The notes: generated by a model not told the origin, from the sequence alone. DNA of 13,676 nucleotides from Actinomycetota bacterium (GCA_003140115.1 PLIQ01000134.1:6368-20043); one strand, 5' to 3'; positions 1 through 6,764 are shown, counted from the first letter of the stretch. Translations and numbers: made by a program.

Positions 1-14
1 GGCGCACGCCTGGT

Positions 15-50
15 GGCCGTTCGGAAAAATATTAATTATGCCGAACGGCC
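15..50. promoter_or_regulatory. Inverted repeat around an AT-rich loop upstream of the four-gene operon
   Basis: Seen directly: GGCCGTTCGG at 15-24 is the exact reverse complement of CCGAACGGCC at 41-50. They enclose 16 bases (25-40) that are almost all A/T, in a strongly GC-rich context. The right arm ends 79 bases before the ATG at 130. It could be an operator with a -10-like AT island between the arms, a transcription attenuator, or the terminator of a gene left of the window. No U-tract follows the hairpin, which weakens the terminator reading on the + strand. The remainder of 51-129 shows only the AGGGGGGA ribosome-binding site just before the ATG. Confidence 0.5.
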
Positions 51-129
51 GTGGTGTTACGGTCCGGCCCGTCCGTGTTTGCCCGGCGCGGTCCTGGGCA
101 GCAGGGGTTTTCAGCACTAGGGGGGACCT

Positions 130-1149
130 ATGTACGGAGTCGTTGACCTGACCGCCGGTGAGCCAGACGCCGCTGCCGACGGGACGGCCCGCTGGCCAGG
201 TTCGGCGGTCGCCGCGGCATTCGCGGACGCGGTCGAGTCGGGCCGGCTGAACCTGCCGCTGCCCGGCGGCGGGTGGACCCGGGAGCGCTGGTCGGTCCTG
301 GCCGACTTGGCCGGTGACGATCTTTCGCTGGCCCGGCTGGCCGAAGGTCACGCCGACGCGCTGGCCATCCTGGCTGAGCTCGGTCACGGGACGCCTCCGG
401 CCGGAAACCACCGTTGGGGGGTCTGGGCCGCGCAGCCGCCCGGCCCCGGGCTGACCGCCAGCCGGGCCGGCCGGGGCTGGCGCCTGGACGGCATCAAGCA
501 GTACTGCTCCGGCGCGCATTCGGTCACCGATGCGCTGGTCACGGCGACGGCACCGGACGGGAACCGGCTGTTCGCGGCCAGCACGACCGATCTGGTTCCC
601 GTCGCCGGTACCTGGCCGGCGGTCGGCATGGCGGCCAGCGACACGCTCGACGTCCGGTTCGCCGGCATCCCGGCCGAGCCGGTAGGCGGCCCCGGCGGCT
701 ACACCGACCGGCCGGGCTTCGCGCACGGCGGTGCCGGGGTGGCGGCCTGCTGGTACGGCGGAGCCCGCGGGGTTGGCCGGACCCTGCTGGCCGCCGCCGC
801 CGCGCGGGACGTCGGCCCGCACGCCCTGGCCCATCTCGGCGCGGTCGACATCGCGCTCCATACCGCCAGGACGGCGCTCGACGTGGCCGCCGCGGAGATC
901 GACGCGGATCCGCAGGATCGCGACGACGGCGGCAAGCTGCGTGCCCTGCGGGTGCGCGCGGTGGTGGAGGCGGTGTCCACCGAGGTCATGCTGCGGGTCG
1001 GCCGGGCGCTGGGCGCGGGGCCGCTGTGTCACGAGCAGGCGCATGCGCGCCGGGTCGCGGACCTGACCGTGTACCTGCGCCAGCATCACGCCGAGCGCAA
1101 CCTGGCCGAGCTAGGCGCGCTGGTGGCCGACCGCGGCGTCTCGTGGTGA
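130..1149 (+). CDS. Acyl-CoA dehydrogenase-like flavoprotein
   Basis: This is a 339-residue protein of the acyl-CoA dehydrogenase superfamily, slightly shorter than the usual 370-400. Visible family marks are the central beta-domain segment LDGIKQYCSGAH (residues 119-130), which resembles the G-x-K-x-x-x-S-G stretch that packs on FAD, and the C-terminal helix VADLTVYLRQHHAERNLAELG (about 309-329), a typical acyl-CoA dehydrogenase end. The family oxidises acyl-CoA thioesters to 2-enoyl-CoA using FAD. I could not assign a catalytic Glu with confidence, so a non-classical substrate is possible. The ATG at 130 is chosen because AGGGGGGA lies just upstream. It is the first gene of an operon with a deacetylase, methyltransferase and glycosyltransferase, and its TGA overlaps the GTG of the next gene. 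This suggests acyl modification in a glycoconjugate pathway rather than plain beta-oxidation (inference). Confidence 0.85.
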   Translation: MYGVVDLTAGEPDAAADGTARWPGSAVAAAFADAVESGRLNLPLPGGGWTRERWSVLADLAGDDLSLARLAEGHADALAILAELGHGTPPAGNHRWGVWAAQPPGPGLTASRAGRGWRLDGIKQYCSGAHSVTDALVTATAPDGNRLFAASTTDLVPVAGTWPAVGMAASDTLDVRFAGIPAEPVGGPGGYTDRPGFAHGGAGVAACWYGGARGVGRTLLAAAAARDVGPHALAHLGAVDIALHTARTALDVAAAEIDADPQDRDDGGKLRALRVRAVVEAVSTEVMLRVGRALGAGPLCHEQAHARRVADLTVYLRQHHAERNLAELGALVADRGVSW

Positions 1150-1871
1150 CCGGGCTCCGGCCGAACCGCATCGACCGCCCCGGTACCGCCGAACAAGCCT
1201 GGGCTTCGTGGCCCGGGTTGCGGTCTTTGCCGCCCGCCGATCCGCTGGCCTGGCCGGGCGCGGTGGTGGTCGCCGCGCATCCCGACGACGAGGTGCTGGG
1301 GGCCGGCGGGACGATCGCGATGCTGGCCGCCGCGGGGGTGCGGCTGCGGCTGATCGCGGTCACCGACGGGGAGGCCTCGCACCCGGGCGCCGATCCGGCC
1401 CGGCTCGGGCAGGTGCGGGCCGCGGAGCGGACCGTCGCTCTGGCGGCGCTGGGCGCGGGAAGTGCCGAAGTGATCAGGCTGGGGTTCCCCGATACCGGAC
1501 TCGCCGCCCGCGAGGGTGACCTGGCCGCCGTCTTGCGCGAGCAGTGCGCTGGGTTCGGGGTGTGCCTCGCGCCGTGGGACGGGGATGCCCACGCCGATCA
1601 CGAGGCAGCGGGCCGCGCCGCGCGGCGCGCGGGCCTGCCCGTGCTGAGCTACCCGATCTGGATGTGGCACTGGGCGACACCAGCCGACGCGCGGGTTCCC
1701 TGGCCGCGGGCTCGTCAGATACCGCTGCCGCCGGAGGCCATGGCCCAGAAGCGGTCGGCCATCGGAGCCTTCGCCAGCCAGCTCACTGACCGCGGGGCCG
1801 GGGCCGGCCCGGTGCTGCCGGGCGGTTTCGTCGCGCATTTCACCCGCTCGCAGGAGGTGTTTTTCAGTTGA
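1146..1871 (+). CDS. PIG-L/LmbE-family N-deacetylase
   Basis: This is a 241-residue zinc-dependent deacetylase of the PIG-L/LmbE family, which includes MshB of mycothiol synthesis and the GlcNAc-PI de-N-acetylases. The diagnostic metal-site motif AHPDDEVLGAGG is at residues 44-55, supplying His45, Asp48 and the general base Asp47. The second motif HADH (149-152) supplies the remaining His ligand. The reading frame stays open upstream to 414, but that part is antiparallel shadow over the dehydrogenase gene. The start is placed at the GTG at 1146, whose last two bases begin the TGA of the dehydrogenase (GTGA overlap), giving a normal family length. There is no clear ribosome-binding site, so translation is probably coupled. 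The likely reaction is removal of an N-acetyl group from an amino sugar. The actual substrate is not visible from sequence. Confidence 0.9.
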   Translation: MTGLRPNRIDRPGTAEQAWASWPGLRSLPPADPLAWPGAVVVAAHPDDEVLGAGGTIAMLAAAGVRLRLIAVTDGEASHPGADPARLGQVRAAERTVALAALGAGSAEVIRLGFPDTGLAAREGDLAAVLREQCAGFGVCLAPWDGDAHADHEAAGRAARRAGLPVLSYPIWMWHWATPADARVPWPRARQIPLPPEAMAQKRSAIGAFASQLTDRGAGAGPVLPGGFVAHFTRSQEVFFS

Positions 1872-2488
1872 CCGCGCCGGTCACCCTTCCGGGAGAGTAC
1901 TTCGACGCCGTATACCAGGCGGCGAGCGATCCGTGGGGCTTCCAGGACCGCTGGTACGAGCAGCGCAAGTACGCCATCAGTCTCGCGCTGCTTCCCGAAC
2001 GCCGGTACCGCAGCGCCTTCGAGCCGGGTTGTTCCATCGGCGTGCTCACCGCGATGCTCGCCGGGCGCTGTGACCGTCTGCTGTCGTGCGACGGCGCGCA
2101 AGCAGCGGTCCGGGCCGCCGCCGCCCGCACCGCGGACCTGCCGCAGGTCCTGGTCGAGCGGCGCGAGATCCCGCGGCAGTGGCCGGCCGGGCGTTTCGAT
2201 CTCGTCGTGTTCTCCGAGATCTTGTACTACTTCGGGGACGCCGACCTGGACCAGGTCATCGGCCACGCGGTACGGGCGCTGGCGCCGGGCGGAACCCTGC
2301 TCGCCGTCCACTGGCGGCACCCGGTCGCCGACTACCCCAGGTCCGGCGACGACGTCCACCAGGCGCTGGCCGCGCGCCCCGGGCTGGCCCGGCTCGTACG
2401 CCACCAGGAGCCCGACTTCTCGGCCGAGGTCTACCTCCGCACCGACGCCGCCCCGGTTTCGGTCGCCCAGGCGACGGGCCTGGTGTGA
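1868..2488 (+). CDS. NodS-like SAM-dependent methyltransferase
   Basis: This is a 206-residue class I methyltransferase. The N-terminal segment DPWGFQDRWYEQRKY (21-35) and the SAM-binding motif I FEPGCSIGVLT (51-61) match the NodS-type group. Further along are DLVVFSEILYYF (111-122), the usual motif IV region, and APGGTLL as the post-motif III turn. NodS of rhizobia N-methylates the deacetylated glucosamine end of chito-oligosaccharides, so an N-methylation after the PIG-L deacetylase is a reasonable inference. The start is TTG at 1868, overlapping the previous TGA (TTGA). A strong AGGAGG at 1852-1857 with a 10-base gap supports this start, and no ATG or GTG start lies nearby. The stop overlaps the start of the glycosyltransferase. 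Confidence 0.88.
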   Translation: MTAPVTLPGEYFDAVYQAASDPWGFQDRWYEQRKYAISLALLPERRYRSAFEPGCSIGVLTAMLAGRCDRLLSCDGAQAAVRAAAARTADLPQVLVERREIPRQWPAGRFDLVVFSEILYYFGDADLDQVIGHAVRALAPGGTLLAVHWRHPVADYPRSGDDVHQALAARPGLARLVRHQEPDFSAEVYLRTDAAPVSVAQATGLV

Positions 2489-3237
2489 TCAAGGCCGCGG
2501 GGATCGTGGTGCCGGCCCACGACGAGGAACTGTTGCTGCCCTCGTGCCTGAGCGCGCTGCGCCAGGCCGTCAGTTCGGTCGCCATCGGCGTGCACGTGCT
2601 GGTGGTCGCCGACTCGTGCACCGACGGCACCGTGGCGGCGGCCCTGGCCTGCGGGGCGCGGGTGATCAGCGTCCAGGGCCGCAGCGTCGGCGCGGCGCGG
2701 GCCGCCGGGATGACCGAAGTGCTCCGGCTGACGGGCGCCGCGGATCCGGCGGCCGTGTGGCTGGCCACCACCGACGCGGACACCGTGGTGCCCCCCGGCT
2801 GGCTGCGACGCCAGCTCGCCTGCGCCGACCAGGGCTGGGATGTCGTCCTGGGCACGGTGACCGTCACGGACTGGAGCGAGCATCCGCCGCAGGTGCCGAC
2901 CGCGTTCGAGGCCCGGTACGCATCCCCCGGTCGGCCGCACGCCCACGTGCACGGCGCCAACCTTGGCATCCGGGCCTCGGCCTACCTGGCCGCCGGCGGG
3001 TTCACCCCGTTGCGCACCGCCGAAGACCACGCCCTGGTCGCGGCCGCGGCCCGGGCCGGATGCTCGGTCCTGCGCGCCAGCGACATTCCGGTGCAGACCT
3101 CCGCCCGCCGCCAGGCCCGCGCGCCGCTCGGGTTCAGCCACCTGCTGCGGACCCTGGCCCCTCCCGCCAGCGCCGGTCAGTTAACTCGTTTCTGCGGAGT
3201 GATGAGGTACTTCTCGCCGGTCGCATGCCGCGCGTAG
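2485..3237 (+). CDS. Family 2-type glycosyltransferase with an odd C-terminus
   Basis: This is a 250-residue GT-A fold glycosyltransferase without membrane segments. Motifs in order are IVVPAHDEE (7-15, nucleotide-sugar binding), VVADSCTDGT (40-49), TTDADT with the metal-binding DAD (97-99), HGANLGIR (156-163) and TAED (178-181), which holds the probable catalytic base region. The start is GTG at 2485, overlapping the methyltransferase TGA (GTGA). Upstream in-frame sequence to 2086 is shadow. Odd: the last ~20 residues (from residue 231, base 3175) are encoded antisense to the end of the convergent MDR gene, a 61-bp tail-to-tail overlap. The family-like part ends near HLLRTLAP, so the tail may be acquired read-through after a rearrangement. 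The acceptor is unknown. The operon suggests it attaches the sugar that the deacetylase and methyltransferase then modify (inference). Confidence 0.85.
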   Translation: MIKAAGIVVPAHDEELLLPSCLSALRQAVSSVAIGVHVLVVADSCTDGTVAAALACGARVISVQGRSVGAARAAGMTEVLRLTGAADPAAVWLATTDADTVVPPGWLRRQLACADQGWDVVLGTVTVTDWSEHPPQVPTAFEARYASPGRPHAHVHGANLGIRASAYLAAGGFTPLRTAEDHALVAAAARAGCSVLRASDIPVQTSARRQARAPLGFSHLLRTLAPPASAGQLTRFCGVMRYFSPVACRA

Positions 3238-4325
3238 ACGGAGAAAGCGTCCGGTTGCAGCGCTTGCGCCAGCGAGACTTCCCTGGTGTAGGTGCTGGCG
3301 AAGGTGGTCTGCAGCTCCGATGCCACCCGCTGCCGGAGGGTGTGGAACGCCTCAGGTCCGATGCTCTGCAGGAAAGGAGTGAGCAGCCAGCCTCCGATAC
3401 CCCACGCCATGCCGAAGTTGCGGTTGAGTACCGTCGGTCCGCGGTCCAGGCTGCCGTAGATATAGACCTGCTTGTGGGTGGTGGACCCGTAGCGGCTGTA
3501 TTCTCCGGACTTTGCCGTCAAGGCCGCTTCCATGCAGGTCAGGATATGACCAGCCAATTGTCCTCCGCCGGTGGCGTCGAAGGCCAGGGTGGCCGAGGTC
3601 TCGATGAGCGCCTGGGTGAGGTCGGCCATGAACGATGGTGCTGTCGAGTTGCACACATAGGCCGCCCCGATGGCCCGCAGCACATCCTCCTGCTCGGGTT
3701 TGCGGACGATGTTGACCAGCGGCACGCCTTCTTCAAGGCAAAGCCGGTTCAGCATTTGTCCCAGATTGGAGGCGGCAGCGGTGTGAACGAGGGCGCTGTG
3801 GCCTTCCCGGCGCATCGTCTCCACCATCCCCAGGGCGGTGAGCGGGTTGACGAAGGCGGAAGCGCCCGCCGTCGCCGGGGTGCCTGCTGGCAGTTCCAGG
3901 CACTGGGAGGCATCGATGCAGCGATACTGCGCGTACATGGCCCCGCCCGCCACGGCCACCGTCCGGCCCGCCAACGCCTGGGCGCCGGCCGAAGACCCGG
4001 CCTTGACCACCGTCCCGGCCCCTTCGTTTCCGACTGGCATCGACTTGCCCACCCGGCCGGCCAGGGCCCTCATCGCAGCCGGCGGGATGCTTGCCGTGAC
4101 GACGGGATTATCGATGGGCCCGGAGACTTTCGCGGCGTCCATGTCCGCTCCGGCGAACAGAAGCCAGAGATCCGAGGGGTTAATGGGGGATGCTTCAATT
4201 CGGATAACCACCTCATTGGCCTCTGGTTCTGGAATGGGAACCGCCCGCAGTGAAAGTTCGAGCATTCCGTCCTCGGTCACCAAAGAACGCAACTGCTGCC
4301 CCGTGTCCGGCCCGTCTGTAGTCAT
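3177..4325 (-). CDS. Zinc-free MDR oxidoreductase (enoyl reductase/quinone oxidoreductase-like)
   Basis: This is a 382-residue NAD(P)H-dependent oxidoreductase of the medium-chain dehydrogenase/reductase superfamily. Visible are the N-terminal substrate-domain signature IEASPINPSDLW (43-54), the NEGAGTVV segment (100-107), and the cofactor-domain region VHTAAASNLGQM (180-191) with downstream IVRKPEQ. The cysteine-rich structural zinc loop of alcohol dehydrogenases is missing, so it belongs with the enoyl-CoA reductase and quinone reductase branch. The ATG at 4323-4325 is used. Frame extension to 4448 would cross a regulatory motif and lacks family-like sequence. No purine-rich Shine-Dalgarno precedes this ATG; CATAAC ends 7 bases before it, so a leaderless transcript is possible. 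The N-terminal part looks less GC-rich than neighbours by eye. It is divergent from the tautomerase and sits next to motif copy A. Confidence 0.85.
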   Translation of the reverse strand: MTTDGPDTGQQLRSLVTEDGMLELSLRAVPIPEPEANEVVIRIEASPINPSDLWLLFAGADMDAAKVSGPIDNPVVTASIPPAAMRALAGRVGKSMPVGNEGAGTVVKAGSSAGAQALAGRTVAVAGGAMYAQYRCIDASQCLELPAGTPATAGASAFVNPLTALGMVETMRREGHSALVHTAAASNLGQMLNRLCLEEGVPLVNIVRKPEQEDVLRAIGAAYVCNSTAPSFMADLTQALIETSATLAFDATGGGQLAGHILTCMEAALTAKSGEYSRYGSTTHKQVYIYGSLDRGPTVLNRNFGMAWGIGGWLLTPFLQSIGPEAFHTLRQRVASELQTTFASTYTREVSLAQALQPDAFSVYARHATGEKYLITPQKRVN

Positions 4326-4496
4326 AGTAAGAGTTATGCCATACGGCCGACCTGCTGACGCGGCCGGGTCGTCCGGGCCAGCTACGCAGCTGCGGCGGGG
4401 CAAAGTGCAGTCAGCATGCGGATACCCCGGCCGCCTCCCGTGGCCCACGATGTCAAGACGCGATGCGAGTCACGCATCTGAGCGCGGGAGGCCGCC
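4326..4496. promoter_or_regulatory. Divergent intergenic region between the MDR and tautomerase genes
   Basis: This 171-bp gap holds the start regions of both divergent genes. It contains motif copy A (4403-4426), pointing to the tautomerase, and a GCGGGAGG ribosome-binding site before the ATG at 4497. A short frame opens at the ATG at 4449 and runs 18 codons plus a stop to 4506, overlapping the tautomerase start in another frame. I do not call it a gene. No convincing sigma-70 -35/-10 pair was found on either strand. Confidence 0.6.
4403..4426 (+). promoter_or_regulatory. 24-bp shared element, copy A (tautomerase side)
   Basis: The site reads AAGTGCAGTCA, then GCA, then TGCGGATACC. The same element is at 6845-6868 (- strand) and 9817-9840 (+ strand), with 20 of 24 positions identical in all three. 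It points to the tautomerase gene, with 70 bases between the element and the ATG at 4497. Similarity to copy C continues for 14 more bases (to 4440). It is also 77 bases from the divergent MDR start, so it could serve both. Likely a regulator-binding site or activator-dependent promoter (inference). Confidence 0.75.
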
Positions 4497-4952
4497 ATGC
4501 CGATGATCGATGTCTACGCCAGTGCCGGGACGTTCGCCGACCACCACCAGCTGGCGGTGGACCTGGCCAGCACGCTGATGCGGATCGAGCAGGTGCCCGA
4601 CATCCCGATGTTCCGCAAGAACACCGCGGCGTTCGTGCATGACCTGCCGTCGGATTCGCTGTCCAACGTGGACGGGGACAGCACCTACGTGCGGGTCCAG
4701 GTGCTGACCAACGCAGCTGCGCTGGACCGGGACAAGCAGCTCAAGGTGGTGCGGCAGTTCACCGATATCATCGCCGCGGCTGCGGGCGACCCGAGCCTGA
4801 CCGACCGGACCTGGGTGCTGCTCACCGAGGCCCCCGACGGGGGCTGGGGCCTGGCCGGGCACGCCAACACCAACGCCGAGCTCGTCACCGCCGCCCGCGC
4901 CCAGATCGCCGAACTCGCCGCCGCCGCGCAAGCTGGCCACACCCCCCAGTAG
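4497..4952 (+). CDS. Tautomerase-family protein (two 4-OT-like domains)
   Basis: This is a 151-residue member of the tautomerase superfamily. The start is set at the ATG at 4497 because it puts proline directly after Met; after Met removal this Pro1 is the catalytic base of the superfamily. The alternative ATG at 4503 would lose it. The length fits two fused beta-alpha-beta units, as in cis-CaaD or malonate semialdehyde decarboxylase-like proteins. The second unit begins near YVRVQVLT (residues 63-70), followed by the conserved-looking RTWVLLTEAPDGGWGLAGHANT region (about 103-124). The family catalyses keto-enol tautomerisation, dehalogenation or decarboxylation of small unsaturated acids; which one applies here cannot be read from sequence. 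It has a good GGGAGG ribosome-binding site and motif copy A upstream, so it is probably co-regulated with the hydrolases at 5880-6764 and 9913. Confidence 0.88.
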   Translation: MPMIDVYASAGTFADHHQLAVDLASTLMRIEQVPDIPMFRKNTAAFVHDLPSDSLSNVDGDSTYVRVQVLTNAAALDRDKQLKVVRQFTDIIAAAAGDPSLTDRTWVLLTEAPDGGWGLAGHANTNAELVTAARAQIAELAAAAQAGHTPQ

Positions 4953-4990
4953 GCAGCACCCCCCAGCAGGCGGCACCCCCGGGAGGCAGG
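4940..4990. repeat. 17-bp tandem repeat, three copies, spanning the tautomerase stop
   Basis: Three 17-base units starting CACCCCC lie end to end at 4940-4956, 4957-4973 and 4974-4990. Units one and two differ at two positions (AGTAGGCAG versus AGCAGGCGG), and the third is more diverged. The TAG stop of the tautomerase (4950-4952) lies inside unit one; the C in unit two (AGC-AGG) would not make a stop. Confidence 0.7.
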
Positions 4991-4991
4991 G

Positions 4992-5019
4992 CGCCGGTGC
5001 CCAGCGCCGGGCACCGGCG
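4992..5019. terminator. Perfect hairpin between convergent genes, probable bidirectional terminator
   Basis: CGCCGGTGCCC (4992-5002) pairs perfectly with GGGCACCGGCG (5009-5019) around the loop AGCGCC. It sits in the 79-bp gap between the stop of the tautomerase (4952, +) and the stop of the hydrolase (5032, -). No U-tract is present, which is common for actinobacterial terminator hairpins. Position and symmetry favour shared termination. Confidence 0.7.
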
Positions 5020-5031
5020 TCCGTCCGCACG

Positions 5032-5880
5032 TCAGCCCGGCCCGCGCAGGAAGGCGTCGACATCGCTGGCGAACTCGTCGTGATGCTGGAACAGGAACCC
5101 GTGGGCTGCGTCCGGGTAGATCTTGACCTGGGCCTGCGGAATCAGGCCCGCGAGCAGGTACGAATAGTGCGGCAAGATCATCGGATCGCTGTCGCCGTTC
5201 GCCACGAACACCGGCACGTCGATAGCACCCGGTCTCTGCAGCAGTGAGTGATTCGGGATGCCCCAGGTGCAGACCGCGTCATACTGCGCCTCGCGGGTCG
5301 CCCAGCTTGTTGCCGCGTCCCGGTCCTGAGTTCTGGCGTACATGCGCTGCAGTGCTTCCTGGCCTGCTTTCCGGCTGGAGGATGATCGCGCGAAGAACAC
5401 GTCGAGGTACTCGTCGGGGCTGGTTTGCGGCGTGCCGATGGCCCCGATGACGTCCGGGGCCCAGCCGTGCATGCCGGCCGCGCCCCGCGGAGCCGAGGAC
5501 GCCAGGATCAGCCTGCGGACGATCGCCGGCCTGGCCAGTGCCGTTTCTTGCGCGATGAAGCTGCCGATCGAGAACCCGAGAATATCGACCTGGCCGAGCT
5601 CCAGGGCGGTTATGAAGGTAATGGCATCGTGTGCCATCTGCTGGATGACGTTCGGCGTGGTCCCGGTTGAGCCGCCGACTCCTGCGTTATCGAAGGTCAC
5701 CACGCGCCGGGTCGAGGCCAGCGCGTCGATCAGCGCGGGATCCCAGCTGTCGAGATTCCCGCGGAAGTGCTGAAGCATAACCAAAGGCACCGGGCCGTCG
5801 CCCGCATCTCGATATGCGTATTCGACGCCGTTCGCCGCGCTGACCGACTTGTTGGGCAGCTCGGAATAGGTATCTGTCAC
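5032..5880 (-). CDS. Alpha/beta hydrolase with complete triad
   Basis: This is a 282-residue alpha/beta-fold hydrolase. The oxyanion-hole region is LQHFRGN (36-42). The nucleophile elbow G-F-S-I-G places Ser104, with probable acid Asp232 in NGDSDP and His260 in DAAHGF, so the catalytic machinery looks intact. There is no signal peptide or membrane helix, so it is probably cytosolic. The start is GTG at 5880-5878, overlapping the stop of the upstream hydrolase (TTGTGA), so the two are translationally coupled and made together. The sequence resembles the broad group of bacterial hydrolases acting on small esters or C-C bonds. The substrate is not predictable. Transcription is probably from the promoter region at 6765-6983 that carries motif copy B. 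Confidence 0.87.
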   Translation of the reverse strand: MTDTYSELPNKSVSAANGVEYAYRDAGDGPVPLVMLQHFRGNLDSWDPALIDALASTRRVVTFDNAGVGGSTGTTPNVIQQMAHDAITFITALELGQVDILGFSIGSFIAQETALARPAIVRRLILASSAPRGAAGMHGWAPDVIGAIGTPQTSPDEYLDVFFARSSSSRKAGQEALQRMYARTQDRDAATSWATREAQYDAVCTWGIPNHSLLQRPGAIDVPVFVANGDSDPMILPHYSYLLAGLIPQAQVKIYPDAAHGFLFQHHDEFASDVDAFLRGPG

Positions 5881-6764
5881 AAGTATTCTTCCTTTCTCTC
5901 AGCTAACTGATGTTGTTCCGCCGGCTGCGCCGATCTTGCGATGAACTCCGCCACGGCCTGGTTGACCTCGTCGGCGTGGGTCCAGGTGATCGCGTGCGGG
6001 CCGCCCGCGATACGGATGTAGCGACTGTTCCGCAGCAGCGGGGGGAGCCGGTCGCCGGTGGCCTCGGGGGGCAGGGCGCGGTCCTGGTCGCCCTGGACGA
6101 CCAGGACGGGAACGTCGATTCTGGCCAGGTCGCCGCGGAAGTCCTCCATGCAGGCCGGAACGCAGGCCAGCGCGGCCGCGGGCGCGGCCACGATCGCCGA
6201 GTGGAAGCTGGCCTGCCAGGCCTGGTCGCTGACGCGGCTGCCGCCGAGAACATCGATGTTGTAGAAGCGGTCCAAGAGGGTCTTCATGACGGCCGGGCGG
6301 TCGGCGGTGATACCGGCCATGACCTCCTCAAAGACGCTGCGGTCGATACCGTGGGGGTTGTCGCTGGTCTTGAGCAGGAACGGCGGGACGGGCGCGATCA
6401 TCGCTGCGCAGCTGACGCGCCGCGAACCATAGGTCGCCAGATAGCGGGCTACCTCACCGGTCCCCATGCCGAACCCGGCCAGCACCACGTCACGCAGATC
6501 GAGCTCATTGAGCAGGACGTTGAGGTCCGCGGCGAAGGTGTCGTAGTCGTAGCCCACGCTGGGCTGGCTGGAGGCGCCGAAGCCCCGCCGGTCGTAAGCG
6601 ATCACCCGGCGACCGGCCGCCAGCAGGGCACCAGCCTGCTTTTCCCACCAGTGCCCGCTGAGCGGATAGCCATGGATGAGCACGACGGGAACGCCAGAAC
6701 CGTGGTCCTCGTAGTGGATCCGGATGGCACCGGAATTCTCCCGGCCGACAGTGACGAAAGGCAT
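5877..6764 (-). CDS. Non-heme chloroperoxidase-like alpha/beta hydrolase lacking the nucleophile serine
   Basis: This is a 295-residue protein of the cofactor-free haloperoxidase/esterase group. Family features are VVLIHGYPLSGHWW (27-40), RRVIAYDRRGFGAS (52-65), the elbow region LAGFGMGTGEVARYL (95-109), VVQGDQDRALP (222-232) with acid Asp228, and GGPHAITWTHADEVN (254-268) with His257. The elbow normally reads G-F-S-M-G; here Gly99 (codon GGC at 6470-6468) replaces the catalytic Ser, a change that one base substitution from AGC would give. The rest of the fold looks well kept, with no frameshift. It may be a binding or regulatory pseudoenzyme, or a partner of the coupled intact hydrolase. The ATG at 6764 has GAGAGG just upstream and motif copy B 80 bases before it. 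Its stop overlaps the next gene's GTG. Confidence 0.87.
   Translation of the reverse strand: MPFVTVGRENSGAIRIHYEDHGSGVPVVLIHGYPLSGHWWEKQAGALLAAGRRVIAYDRRGFGASSQPSVGYDYDTFAADLNVLLNELDLRDVVLAGFGMGTGEVARYLATYGSRRVSCAAMIAPVPPFLLKTSDNPHGIDRSVFEEVMAGITADRPAVMKTLLDRFYNIDVLGGSRVSDQAWQASFHSAIVAAPAAALACVPACMEDFRGDLARIDVPVLVVQGDQDRALPPEATGDRLPPLLRNSRYIRIAGGPHAITWTHADEVNQAVAEFIARSAQPAEQHQLAERKEEYL

Noticed and set aside
414..1145. N-terminal extension of the PIG-L deacetylase frame
   Set aside because: It overlaps the dehydrogenase gene, has shadow-like composition and would nearly double the normal family length; the GTG at 1146 gives a proper start.
2070..4253. A 727-codon open frame on the + strand covering the methyltransferase, glycosyltransferase and MDR genes
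   Set aside because: It is Arg/Pro/Gly-rich shadow sequence out of frame with three well-supported genes and shows no domain; long open frames arise easily at this GC content.
4326..4448. N-terminal extension of the MDR reductase frame to an upstream start
   Set aside because: It would cover motif copy A and adds Arg/Pro-rich residues unlike the family; the ATG at 4325 fits the expected N-terminus.
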